Shown: positions 35,995 through 47,952 of the stretch, piece by piece
How positions within the stretch are numbered: position 1 is the first letter of the stretch
Layout: every line of letters starts with the position of its first letter
NCBI GenBank assembly: GCA_963920665.1
Contig: OY987272.1
Location: 15,815,001 to 15,879,000 of the forward strand
Length of the DNA stretch: 64,000 nt
Source: Straminergon stramineum
Taxonomy: Eukaryota; Streptophyta; Bryopsida; Hypnales; Calliergonaceae
Reading direction: 5' to 3'
The notes under the pieces: model-generated
The model's database searches: none
What the model was told of the DNA's origin: nothing
The model's input: only the letters and a program-made list of their open reading frames with translations
Made by a program: the position numbers and the translations under genes

Positions 35995-36388
35995 CTTCAA
36001 ACACAAACAGAACCTTCAAATTTATTGAAACTTCAATATAAAATGTGAATAAAATAAGCAATGTATATTCTTTAGTTACAATCATTCATTTCACTACAAT
36101 GACAAAAAAACTCTACTAAACATGACATACATAGATGGCACAATCGTTGAAGTGAAAGTTCAAACTCTACTAAAGTAGAGTTTTCATTAAAATTCAATCA
36201 ATATCTACACTTTCATCTGAGTCTGAACTGAGATGAATGATAACCACTTCGTGATTGTTTAATTGTGCACTACATACACAATCACAATACTCTTGAACCT
36301 GAGGGCTAGAAACGGACATTGAAGAATGGCATTTAGAATTGTACTTTGAACTAGATCTCTCCTGTGAGAACATATTTTTTGTTCTTTT

Positions 36389-36634
36389 TCATTGACCACT
36401 ATAGTGACTGAGCTGTGGCTGCTCATAATTATCAGCAGCATGGTCACAAGCGTCCATAATGTCGTTGAAGCTTACTAGGTCTTTCTCCTCCACTGGCAAG
36501 TTTAGGGTCAAGTTGTCATTTCTGGGCATGGGAGTCAATGGCACCATTTCATTTGCAACATGTTGAACCTCCGCCATCACACTTGGCACGGCTAATGATG
36601 AAGCTTGCTCAAAATGCTCATTGCTTGTCACAAT
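36389..36634 (-). CDS. Possible upstream exon, function unknown
   Basis: An open frame after a good acceptor (ATGTGTAG then ATTGTG at 36634), running 81 codons to a TGA. Acidic and Asn-rich, no recognised domain. It sits 0.4 kb upstream of the methylase-like gene on the same strand and could be its 5' exon, which would need a donor before the stop, or a separate remnant. Confidence 0.3.
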   Translation of the reverse strand: MVTSNEHFEQASSLAVPSVMAEVQHVANEMVPLTPMPRNDNLTLNLPVEEKDLVSFNDIMDACDHAADNYEQPQLSHYSGQ

Positions 36635-36639
36635 CTACA

Positions 36640-37600
36640 CATGTAAGAACTAATATGTAAGCAATTCAAATATCATGTGTGAATGACATGGATTATAGTA
36701 AAGGTTGAACTTGAAATATTTGTGTCTCAATACAATGAGCATGAGTGAATATAGAGGAACTAAATATTACATGCCAATAAAATTACTTTTTCAAAACAAA
36801 TAATCTTAAACATATATAGATGACTTGTAGTAGATACATGAAAAACAAAGTATAGTTCAAGCTACCAAAATCTCTAAGTCATGCTACAAAGGCTTAAACT
36901 CTTAAACACATATATAAGTCATTCCAATTCAAGTAATCTTGTCATGACCATGAAACATTAGTCATTTCATGTACCTACAATGCCCCCAACAATTGTTGTT
37001 CTCCGCATCAAATTCAAAATTCTACAACAAATTTAATTGAGATCACTCACTTATTGCACAACTAAATTACCATGCCAGTCTTAGGATACCTTTAATATGA
37101 ATATCAATGAGGGTTTATAGTGACATCATCTTCTAGTTAATTAGTCCAACATGAAAAAAGCCTCAATATCCCAATCATTTTCCAAAACTCCAATACAAAC
37201 TTCACTAAGCTACTAGTCACAATATTTTGATGTCCTTCAAGTATGAATCACTTAAAATTATATGATCCAAGGTATACATTAATTCCCTCTCCTAAAAAGA
37301 CAAAGAGTAGTGCTAGTTTTCTTAGTAGCTTTGACTAGCTCTCAAATTCAATGATCTGATAGATTCTAAGGTAATTTCCTCAAACATAGTATTGTAATCC
37401 AAAATGATTCTAGACTATGTCACATGAACTATTTGAACAACAAGGGTCAAAAACATTTCTAAGTATTCTTGTTGCGAGTGTCGAGGATCAATGCAAAAAA
37501 ACTTAAATAACCACGTTTTCAAATCCTATCCTTTGATACTGAATTTACGCCCAAGATCTAACAAATTACAATTTCATTGCAATGGATGAAGGCATCCCCA
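36640..37600. other. AT-rich spacer, nothing recognised
   Basis: About 1 kb with no open frame of note, no repeats and no convincing RNA gene; it separates the upstream exon from the palindrome region. Confidence 0.6.
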
Positions 37601-37660
37601 GAATACATGGTTGGAATGAGACATCTAGAGATTTTCGTCGATACTCTCAGAAGAGAAAAA

Positions 37661-37750
37661 CCGTTTTTGGGGGTAGTGGGAGCTACCCCTAAAACCACCG
37701 TCGGATCCGACGATGGTTTTGGAGATAGCTCCCACTACCTCCAAAAACGG
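37661..37750. repeat. 90-bp palindrome centred on TCGGATCCGA (copy 1)
   Basis: Symmetric about 37705/37706 with 40 of 45 arm positions pairing; outer arms read CCGTTTTTGG and CCAAAAACGG. All five mismatches are transitions, so G-U pairs could hold an RNA hairpin. There is no spacer at the axis. Confidence 0.93.
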
Positions 37751-38072
37751 TCATTTTCTAATGACAATCACGAATTCATTCAGGTTTTCAACTGGAATCA
37801 CGTATATAAGGAAGATTGTTTCCACGCCAATTGCCTTTTCAAATAATGCCTCCCAAATTTCGTTTGAACAAGCGTTGCTTGAGGGCTCCACCAATCTATT
37901 CATGATTTTTAGTGATACATTAGGAAGCGCATGCAGGGTTGCATAAATGAAAGAATGAAAGGCCGGTAGTATAATGCCACAGACAACACAATTGGCTGCC
38001 TTGAAATGACCCTGAAAATTAAGAAAATCAGGTTCGTAATCCTTAGAATTTCCATTACGGTTTTCTAAGGAG

Positions 38073-38164
38073 ACCGATTATGTGGGTAGTGGAGGGTACC
38101 CCTGAAAATACTGTCGGATTCGACGGTGGTTTTAGGGGTACCCTCCACTACCCACATAATCGGT
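38073..38164. repeat. 92-bp palindrome centred on TCGGATTCGA (copy 2)
   Basis: Symmetric about 38118/38119; the outer 31 bases of each arm are exact reverse complements (ACCGATTATGTGGGTAGTGG outward) and 41 of 46 positions pair overall. It lies in the first 405 bp unit. Confidence 0.93.
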
Positions 38165-38477
38165 TGCGGGAGAGGACGTCAAGCTGATGCGGGAGCATGT
38201 TTATGGCTTTAGGTGCGCCAAGCTCCACAGGTGCAATGGAGCGGACCGTGAGGGTTGCATAAGAGCTAAGTTCCCTACCACCACCGCACAGTCGCTCACA
38301 GGTAAGGTAATTGAAATCGACACATTAGGAAGAGCATGTAGGGCTATATAAATCAACAAGCGAAAAGCCGAGAGTGTAACACCGAACACAACACAAATGG
38401 ATGCCTTGAAATGACCCTGGAAGTTAAGAAAATTAGGCTCAGGGTCCCTAGAATTTCCATTAGGGTTCGGTTAGGAA

Positions 38478-38569
38478 ACCGATTATGTGGGTAGTCCAAG
38501 GTACCCCTCAAAGTACCGTCGGATCCGACGGTGGTTCGGTCAGTAGCTAGGAGTACTCACATTATCGGT
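38478..38569. repeat. 92-bp palindrome centred on TCGGATCCGA (copy 3)
   Basis: Perfect 18 bp core ACCGTCGGATCCGACGGT at 38515-38532 with weaker arms; outer ACCGATTAT pairs with the ATTATCGGT end. It lies exactly 405 bp from copy 2. Confidence 0.85.
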
Positions 38570-38730
38570 CTCGGGAGAGTGTGTCGAGTGCTTCAGGTGC
38601 GCCAAGATCTGTGCGATGGAGCGGACCGTGAGGGCTGTCTACGACTCTACGGGCTAAGCCCCCTGCCACCACCGCACACTCCACCAGGTTTTCGAGTTCC
38701 TCTAGCAAAACGATACCCTCCCTCTCATAC

Positions 38731-40870
38731 TGAAATTTAGAATTTTAACAAGAGCTACACGCTCTAGCTGCGCAGCTTCATCCAAGGGACAAATTGCATA
38801 GGAGGTCAAGGAAACCTTCAAACGATTATAGTCGAAAGCAACCCTAACCACCGTCCTTCACGTTACTGAAATTTGAAAACTTGACTGGAAATTGAGCTTC
38901 AGCATTATAGCTTGAGCGTAGGGAGCAACTTGACAAAGGGCAATGTGTCCTCACGCGCAAACTCCCAGAGGTATGGTACTTGGATTCTCTCAAATTTGCT
39001 AGTTTGCGAAGCAAAACACTACCCTCCCTCTCATTCTAAAATTTGGAATTTGAATAGGAGCTATACGCTGCAGCAGCATAGCTTGATCCCAAGGACAAAT
39101 TATTGAGGAGGTCACGAAAACCACAAACGCACACTTCACCAGGTTTGGTATTCAGAATCTTCAAACAATTTCTGGTCGCAAAGCAAAACAGCGCTCTCCC
39201 TCACGTATTGAAATTTGGAATTTGAACAGGACCTGTGCGCATCAGCTGCACAGCTTGATTCCAAGGACGAATTGCTGAAGAGGTCAAGGTAACCCTCAAA
39301 CACACACTCACCTTTCAGCATCAAATTTCTAATCTTTGAAAACTTCATTTGAAAGCAACCCTAAACGCTGTCCTTCACGTTACTGAAATTTAGAAATTTC
39401 ACTGGAATTTTAGATCCAGCATCACAACCAGAACGCTGTGAGCAACTAGAGAGGAAGGCAATGTCTCCTCACGCGCACACTCCCACAAGTATGGTTCTTG
39501 GATTCGCTTAAATTTTCTAGTTTGCAAAGCAAAACGTTGCACTCCCTGTCATACTAAAATTTGGAATTTAACAGGAGCTACACGCTGCAGCAACGTAGCT
39601 TGGGATAGCTTGATCCCAGGGACAAATTGCTGCGGAGATCACTTAAACCTCAAACGCACACTCCAGCAAGTTTGGTATTCAGAATCTTCACAAAATTTCT
39701 GGTCGCAAAGCAAAACACCGCTCTCCCTCACATACTGAAATTTGGAATTTGAACAGGACCTATGAGCCTGAGCGCTTCAGCAGCCTAGCTTGATCCCAGG
39801 GACAAATTGCTGAATAGATCAAGGTAACCCTCAAGCGCACACTCGCCTTTGAGCAACAAATTTCTAATCTCTGAAAACTTCAGTTTAAAGCAACCCTAAA
39901 CGCTATCCTTCACGTTACTGAAATTTGGAAATTTCACTGGAATTTCAGATCCAGCATCACAACCTGAACGCTGTGAGCAACTAGAGAAGAGGGCAATGTC
40001 TCCTCACGTGCACACTCCCATAGGTATGGTGCTTGGATTCTCTCAAATTTTCTAGTTTGCGGTTTACACGTTGCACTCCCTGTCATACTAAAATTTGGAA
40101 TTTGAACAGGAGTTATACGCTGCAGCTGCGATGCATGATCCTAGGGCCAAATTGCATAGGAGGTCAAGAAAACTTCAAACGCACACTCCCCCAGGTATGG
40201 TATTCGGAATCGTCTAATTTTTTTGTGGTCGCAAAGCAAAACACCGCTCTCCCTCACATACTGAAATTTGGAATTTGAACAGGACCTGTGCGCTTGAGCG
40301 CTTGAGCTACCCAGCTTAATCCCAAGGGCAAATTGCTGAGGAGGTCAAGGAAAACTCAAATGCACACTCGCCATTCTGCATCGAAATTTGGAATCCCTCG
40401 AATTTCAACTATGAACTTATAGTGGAAAGCTTAAATCGCCGCTCTCCTTCACGTTACTGAAATTTGAAAATGTGACTGGAACCTGAGCTTCAACAACACA
40501 GCTTCAACGTAGGGAGCAACTAGACTGGAGGGCAATGACGCCTCAAACACACACTCCCTGGGGTATATTACTTGGATTCTCTCAAATTTTTATATTTGCA
40601 AAGTAAAATGTTGCTTTCCCTCACATATTCAAATTTGGAATTTGAACAGGATCTGTATGCTTCAGCTGCCCAACCTGATCCGAGGGACAACTTGAACAGG
40701 AGGTCAAGGAAAACTCAAACGCACACTCCCCAGGTATGGTACTTGGAATCTTCCAAATTATGATGGTCGCAAAGAAAACCGCTGCTCTTGCTCACGATAT
40801 TGAAATTCCGATACAGGAGCTATGCCCTTCAGCTCATAGATGAGCCAAGCAAGAAGTTCGGCCAGAGGTC
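38731..40870. repeat. 172-bp satellite in a three-unit higher-order repeat
   Basis: The anchor TGAAATTTGGAATTTGAA or a variant recurs at 38731, 38867, 39037, 39209, 39384, 39555, 39736, 39919, 40089, 40262, 40458, 40629 and 40801. Spacing is mostly 170-183 bp. Every third unit is the same subtype (CACGTTACTGAAATTT at 38867, 39384, 39919, 40458), giving a 517-539 bp higher-order period repeated about four times. The array lies on the 5' side of the minus-strand gene, possibly in a long intron. Confidence 0.9.
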
Positions 40871-41085
40871 AGCAACGCCACCAATGCACACTCCCCTCAT
40901 GTTTGGTATTTCTAATCTTATAGATTTAATTGGGTTTAGAGACTTCGAACCTCTCCCTACCGATATAGACACGCCGATACAAACACAGAGACAGAGTGTT
41001 GTAGGTTTTTTCGAAACCTCATCGCTGTGAACACATACGAATCCAGTGACTTCACAGAGAAAGACGACACGGAACAGGGAAGAAA

Positions 41086-41441
41086 TCAAACCTCCTGTTG
41101 TTGTTGATGAACAGGTTGCTCTTCTTCGACTTGTGCAACACGCGGCAGCCTCCCATCAACACGACCTTTGCTTCTCGTGGTCCTCTTCATCGTGACTCCA
41201 ACTTCTTCCTGAAAACAAGTGAGGTACTAGTGAGATGAGCACTAACGAGATCAAGAGAATTTTGCGAAGGATTTTAGTTACTTCTAGGGTCTTCAAATCG
41301 ATTGGGAGAGGATTAAGAAGCTGCTTTTGATTTGCAGCAAACTTTGCTTTCCAATGAGGTAGGGCCGCTCCGAACCTTTGCTCGGCAGGTTCTGCCATGT
41401 TCCGATAAGAGTGGCGGCGGTTGACTTCAGGCACCCTCTTT
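41086..41441 (-). CDS. Small two-exon gene or 5' exons of the methylase-like gene
   Basis: Exon 41441-41282 contains ATG 41398; a GTAACT donor and TTTTCAG acceptor join it in phase to 41208-41086. From ATG 41398 this gives about 80 residues, basic in the middle (MKRTTRSKGR) and Gln-rich at the end (VHQQQQEV). No domain is recognised. It has clean splice signals, GC-richer codons than its surroundings, and the same strand as the methylase-like gene, so it may be that gene's start with the satellite inside an intron. It could also be independent. Confidence 0.4.
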
Positions 41442-41459
41442 CTGCGACACCCCTGAATT

Positions 41460-42920
41460 GCTCATTGCCCAAGGTTTTTTATTTTTGGGTTAAAGCTTAG
41501 ATCATAAGTGCCCTGTGCCGTTACTGTTGCAGTTCCTTCTTTAGCTTATTTCAATTGCTTTGCAGGATGGAATAAAATACTCTAGCTATTTTCGAGAGGC
41601 CAAAGTCTTGAAGGTTGGAATTTGAAATTTCATAGGATACCAAAGAGTTACTTTGCAACCGCTGTTAGTGGCCTTAGGATCTAGTTTTAGTGTTGATGAG
41701 CTCCCACATCTTGCTAAGTAGCCAAAATATACTTCTAATTGCGTGGCTCTCATCTGATTTCAAAAGTTCTATATACTTGTCTTTCATGCCCACAGACTCT
41801 TCCATATCACTGGTTTATTCTTGGAATCTATTGACTCACTTAAATTTTCACATCCTCCGCCATTTCAGAATGAAAAGGATGTAAATTTGAATTTGGATAT
41901 CTTACGTATTGTTGGTAAGAACTGTATGCAGTGAATATTATTGAAGTTCCACTTTAATTTTTGGAAGTGTTTATAGCTTTGCTGTAGAATTAGACATTAC
42001 TACTATATCACAAAATAAAGTGTAGACTTCGCTACTGAGATGGAAGGTGTCTAAGAGTGCATTAAGAATTCGAAGTTCACCAGAATAGTATAGGATTGGC
42101 AATAGTGAATCATTTATTAAATAATGTACATGTTAACCCTCAAATTAGGCTAAAGAAGTATTCATTCAACTAACCTTGCTTATGAGTAGTCACAAGTCAC
42201 ATGCACAAAATCTTTTGTTACAAGGGTTTAGAGTTTCATTAAATTTCTTTGTCAAGAATTTTCTACTTTATAACATTTTCCTAATGAATCCTTTCCACTT
42301 TTGCCCAGAACTTATATTAATTACAGCATGATATTTGTTGAATTAATTTAAAAGATTCTAGAAGGAAATGGACAATTTCAAGCACTTTTCTAATTTCTGT
42401 GGTTTAGGGTTGAAGTCTTTCCTAAATAACATAGTAAATACAGTTGGAATACTTCCAATTAGGATGAAATGGGATGAGTCTATACATAGCTATAACTTGA
42501 TTAATTTGTCATATGAGTATTTTCAATGTCTGGATAACTAAAAGAACAACGCAATCTCGGAATGGAGTTCTCATTCCTAAGTATGACATACTTGAAATGC
42601 ATAATTCACCAGTAAAAGTGCTTAAAGAGGGATATATTTAGGACTGTTGTACACTAAGACCTTGATAGTACGTTGTGGACAAACAATCTTCCACCCCCTA
42701 GAAATGACATATTTGCATGTATCTGACCCTAAAAGTTTATAACCTGTTCTTTGTATGTTGTTCATAGAACTCTAATGTCAATGAACATATCTGTAAAGTA
42801 CAAATACAATATACGCCTGAATGTGCAGAATGAAAACAAAATCGCATGTTGGACATCCTAAATCCTACACAATAAAACTCCATTAATTGCCAACTAATTC
42901 AAAGTAGACATACGGGATCA
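41460..42920. other. AT-rich spacer, nothing recognised
   Basis: No convincing gene, repeat or RNA. It lies between the two sets of putative 5' exons on the minus strand. Confidence 0.55.
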
Positions 42921-42932
42921 AAAGATTCTTAC

Positions 42933-43204
42933 ATTTGGGACTCCATCTCCTCCTACAACATTTGGTGTAGCACTTGTATCTTGTGTCATTGCATCTGCTA
43001 AATCATTGGTTTGCACTCTAGTAGTCTCTTCTTCGCCCATACCTCCTCCAAAAGAAAGGACCTTCCGAAGGTTTCCGGGTGTCGCTTGACTAGTCTTTGA
43101 CACAACTTTCTTTCCACAAGTCATCTTAGATCTTCTAAGTACCTTACTAGATGAGAAATATAGAGAGATCTGCCTCTTACGCTTCTTAGTTTGCCCCGGA
43201 ACAG
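42933..43204 (-). CDS. Putative exon of a basic protein, function unknown
   Basis: An open exon between a TTTTTCAG acceptor and a GTAAGA donor; the peptide starts VPGQTKKRKRQ, with a nuclear-localisation-like KKRKR cluster, then a Gly-rich and acidic region. It cannot be joined in phase to the 41441 exon with the sites I chose. It could be the 5' part of a minus-strand gene diverging from the transposase. Confidence 0.3.
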
Positions 43205-43869
43205 CTGAAAAACTATGATTGTCTAAGAGCATGAAGTGAGAGAAAAGGAGAACTAAACTATCGCTATAGAATGAGTGTACTCTCTGTCTTGCACAACCTG
43301 AAACACACAGCGGTTTGGAGAAGTAGAGAGTACTTATATGCGCTAAAGAAGCCGTCACCAAATAGATTAGACATGTACATCCTTGAATGGATTGATGATA
43401 AACGCCCCTATTTTCAAATTTTGAGCCCTAAGGACTGACAAGTTCTTCAATGCATTGCCAATTGTAAAGATCTTGTACCAATGTACTTATATCTACTTCT
43501 TTGACGGTGACGGCTCTGTCACTTCTGGTATCTAATTAAAGAAGGTGTGCTAACTTGTATTAAATAGTACCTATGTATGTCATGTGCATGCACTTGGAAT
43601 TTCCCTGACATAGCCGCCTCCCTAAGCTTAATGCTTTCCTAAATAGTAGTGATAAAAGTTTGTTTTGAAGGCGGCTTGGCAACTACCATGTTAATGGAGA
43701 GTAATTGTGGAACTACCTATTCCTTTATTGCTAATTGCTTCCTAGACGGCAGAGGGATTGTGGAGTGTAAAGTACTTAATGAAGATGCAATGGTATGCAA
43801 CCTCGACCAAGGACGAACTTCTTTCATTTCAATCATTCTTTGAGCGCTTTTCTTCCTACTATCAGTACT

Positions 43870-46800
43870 ATGGCTTGTATTTGTGTCGATGGTCATGACA
43901 TTCCACTAGTGTTTCCTATAGATGAGGGAGGACGTGCTAGAGTACTAAGACATCTACTTCATGTTCGCTTTGGATTGGTAGAATCCTCTATCTATGTCGA
44001 AGAAGAGAAGTAGTCAGAATTAGGAGGAGTGCAATAGTTTGTCCCTATTGTTAGGTCTATGGAAGAAGATGAACAGTGTTGGTACCTTTCATGTGGAAAT
44101 TATAGAGCTTTCGGACTTCCTCTATCTATGCTAGCTGCGTCAACTGAGATCTTAAGTCGTCATTTAGATACATCCATTGTGGATATGCCATATATCACTC
44201 ACAGTATATCATATACTCCACCTCGTGAAGTGTTTTCGGTCCTTCCTAATACTGCAGTTCTCCAAGCAGTGAAAATTGAGAAAGTAGATCCTGTCATAGA
44301 GTTGTCTAGCGAATCGGAAGGAGAATTCTCTGACTCAATGCTTGAGAAGCAAACACGTTGTGTGCAGTCCACATCAGTGGAGAAGGTTTCATTGAACTTA
44401 GGGGTGAGCACCCCATCGAGTAGTCCAGCCCAATCTCTATTGTCTCGTCCTCCGTTGCATCCCAATAGAGTTGACGCCATGAGTATAATGGATTGTTTGA
44501 GGAGACTAGGTACTATGCACCACTCTAGGAATGAATTGTCAACTCTAAATTTGAACAATATGGAGCACCATCGTGTGAACTTTCTTCCACCTATCTTCAA
44601 TGGGGATGTCATCTTCGAATTGCCTCCATGTCACTCCTCTTTGTCTTCGTCATCAACGAGGAACTTAGAAGGAATGGATAGGCGATATGATGGACACCTT
44701 TGGTGCAAGTTGGTGATGACAAACATTCACAACTCTGACAGTCTGAAGTTTTGTAAGTCATATTGTGTTGGTCACCTTGTTTGCGGAAATTTAGACTGTG
44801 ATTACCTGAAGAGGGCTTCGAAACGCAATGAAACTGAATGGACCGGGTACAAAACCTTTCCTTTTGCAATAGGGGTCAGTCCTCCCAAAGATTGTACTCT
44901 AGTTTGCAAAGTTTGTAAGATATCACCTACATGTCTGGACACTTGCGATGCTAGGATGTACTACTCCTATAGTGAGAATCCCAAATTGACAAGGGCCGCA
45001 ATCCATCTAGGAAATCATGTTCACCCTGTTGCAATGGGCATGTATAGAGATTCTACAATCCAGATTTGCGATCTCATAGCAGAGCAAGTGGCCAAGACAC
45101 CAACAGCCACAAACTCTGCAATTGCTCTCTCTACTAGCAAGGACTTCCTTACACGCTATCTATTTCATAACGGAGAGGGAGAGAAGGAGATGTTGAAGGA
45201 GGAGGAAATGGAAGAGGTTATGGATCGCTTCCAATATTTGAGTAGTCCCAACATACAAAATGTTATTTCTTCATTTCGTTCGAACAACCGAGGAGGCGTG
45301 ATCGACAACATTATGACTATGAAGAAAGAGTCAAAGTTTGAATTCATACATGATAGTGTCTTCCCTGGCCAAGGCAAAGAGAAGGTGTACATTTTCAAGA
45401 TGCTCACCGAGGGACCGGGAAGTGGAGTGGACTTGGTGAGGCGCATGCAATCCGGAGGTGATCTTCAAAATGCATGGATGATGTTTGACCACGTTAAGCG
45501 CATGAAGGAGTGGACCACAATGGCTTGCCACGTGTATGATTCTGGGTACAAGAAGGTCATGACTAATTCTACATGCGACATGCAATCTGAAGATACTGAG
45601 GTCCAAGTGCAGTTTTGGAGGTCATTGAATGCAGTCATGGCAAGACATGGAGTCGAACATACGAACTTCAAGGGATTCATGGCAGATAGCGCTATGGCCA
45701 ATTGGAATGCGGTTCGTATTGTCTATGGTAGTGGTTCATCTAATGACAAAATGGAGGATCATGAGAGGACATGCTTATTGCACTGAAGTACTTCTCTTCA
45801 CAAACACACACAGAAGCATATCAAGGAAGCATTCCAACAACAACACATTCGACTATGCAAACAATACAAAGAATCAAAGAATATGGATGAGGCGGAGACA
45901 CATTACCTTGCAATTCGTTCATGGTGGTTATCATCTGGAGCTGCTACTGAGGATGTACTTCATCACTTGGACCATTGGCTTGCATTTTGGCATTTTAGGT
46001 ACCGTCAATGGGGAGCTTGCATGGACATGGTAAGTACACCGTGTTTTGTAATTTACTCTCCTATATTTTTATGGCAATACTATTAGATGTGAGAGATATG
46101 TGATAATATTTGGTTTCAAGTAAGCATGTGTGATTTAAATACAGATTTTGAAATACCCCTGACTTTTAATCTTTTGGGGGGATTATACATTTTAACCTAA
46201 AATGTGTGTACTAGAAGGTAGCATGGAAACATCCGTCGGATCTTACGGTTGTTTTTGTACTACCTTGCAATACCCCCGTTTAAGGTTTTGGAAAGGAAAA
46301 GTTTTAATAAAATATTTTTAAGAGAAATATAAGTATGCGAATGGAATATACGCTCTTGTCACCATCAAAGTAAACTTGCCTAATTATTCCAATGTTAGTT
46401 TGCATAGGACCATTAGGATGCTACAAAATGTGCATTTTATTATATTGAAAGATCCCTCCATTCATGTGAAATCCATATGGACAAAGTTTGAGTAAAAAAT
46501 GTTGATGGTTGTGATGTATGAAATTGAATTTCTAAAGTGATATTTCTATGGATGGATTTCCAGGGTTTGACTTTGGAGGAAATGATGGACTTACCTTCGT
46601 GCAACTTGTCAGAAACAATTCATAACAAGTGGCTTCAAATGTCCGGAAACCGAGGAAATAACTTGTTTGACGCTACTTGCGATGATAGTATTCGTGCATG
46701 GATGCAAATGACAAACTATCGTGCTTACTTGAGAGGACATGCCTCAGGATCTGGTCCATCAAAGGGGGAGTTGAAGTTGAGAGTTGCGAGACGAAGCGGA

Positions 46801-47952
46801 GATCCTAAAAAGATAGCAGAGGCAGTGAATACATTACCTGGAGCAGAAGGTGTTGGAACTTGCATGCCACATTTGGAAGGAGAAGAAATCTTTGGAAGTT
46901 GTAAGAGAAAGTTGGATGTACCTATTGGCGATGCTGGGGACTCACATAGACCGGACAAAGTAAATTTCTTTCAACCATGTGTTCGAACAAGGTCTACAAC
47001 GGCTTCAATTGAGTCCTCCAAAGATAAGGGAAAGCAGCCCGAGGTGGACCCTTCTCATCATGTTATGATTGCATTTGAACTCGATTGTGATACATTGAAG
47101 TGGCACATTGCAAGGATCAGCCACAAATCAAATGCTAAGTGTTTTGCTCAACAATGAGGATCAAATCTGAAGTACACTGCCAAAATTGCAAGGTGAAAGA
47201 AGGGAACCCCAGCTCCAACCTATCGCGGGAGAAAAGAAGAGTACGGAAGTAAACGAGAGGTTGTGGCAGACTTCTGGTTCTGTGGAGATGATATAGAACG
47301 ATGCGTGAAAGGAACCAAGCGCAAGTGGGTAATAGATTGGCCCGAGGTACCAAAGGTATGGCCTGTTTTGACTGGAACGAACCTCAGTCGAGAGGAGACA
47401 TTATTGTTGCAACACGCTGGCTTCTGTCTCCAAGAGCGACCAACATTGTCACCACGTTGACTCTTTAACATGTCCAATGTATTCAAGAGCGTCTTGTATG
47501 ATTACCCGCCTCCAGCAAATGCAGATGCGTATCCAACGGTGCGAAACAACCGAACTATATGGCGAATTGCAAATGCACCAACAACTGAGCAAAGGAATAA
47601 GTGGGAGAGTGCAAGTAACATCAAAGGACAAATATTGGCAGTAACTTTGCTCCCCTTTCCAGGCCTAGGTGCAATAGTTTCATTAGAAACTAGAATAGAT
47701 CCTAATAGAAATGTCTATCGCATTACTATGGGAATGTTTCCCATATGCACATGCCCAGACTTCATAAATATGGTTGTTTCTGCCATTGGAGGTCGACAAC
47801 AGTATGTGAATTGCAAGCACTTGTACTACTTATATTGGAACTTCTGCAAAATGGACATCCATGACAACAAATTCATTCATGCTCCAAGTTATAGCTTCAA
47901 TGAGTTGAAGGTACTTCTAGTTCGAGCGGGAATCATCACAGTTTCAAAATAG
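43870..47952 (+). pseudogene. MULE-like transposase with SWIM zinc finger, two exons, broken
   Basis: Exon 43870-46029 and exon 46564-47952 share one frame across a GT-AG intron, about 1,182 codons. An N-terminal Cys-rich region (FCKSYCVGHLVCGNLDC, then CKVCKISPTC) could bind zinc. The core has Asp-containing blocks (FDHVKRMKEW near 45487, GFMADSAMANWNAVR near 45685) and later SWWLSSGAA, placed like MULE DDE motifs. The C terminus has CTC (47746-47754) and CKH (47812-47820), a CxC...CxH SWIM finger typical of MULE transposases. Six in-frame stops break it: 44011, 44035, 45784, 47155, 47194 and 47458. The longest intact piece is 44059-45786 (575 codons). The class call rests on SWIM plus motif order; the exact family is uncertain. 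Confidence 0.65.
46215..46266. repeat. Small TCGGATCTTA-centred palindrome in transposase intron
   Basis: Symmetric about 46240/46241 with AAGGTA and TACCTT outer ends and core CCGTCGGATCTTACGG. It is a shorter, decayed relative of the 92 bp palindromes and lies within the transposase intron 46030-46563. Confidence 0.65.

Larger units (their letters stand above)
37919..38730. repeat. 405-bp tandem duplication, each unit with a palindrome
   Basis: CATTAGGAAG begins unit one near 37919 and unit two near 38324. Shared landmarks include GATGCCTTGAAATGACCCTG-like and TTAGAATTTCCATTA-like blocks, the palindrome, and GGAGCGGACCGTGAGGG. The units are diverged in places. The second unit leads straight into the 172 bp satellite. 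Confidence 0.8.

Noticed and set aside
37577..37946. Two overlapping frames around palindrome copy 1
   Set aside because: They run through both arms of the palindrome, which produces mirrored codons; no domain or splice evidence.
38731..40870. CRISPR-like array
   Set aside because: Units are about 172 bp, diverged along their whole length and without unique spacers; it is a satellite.
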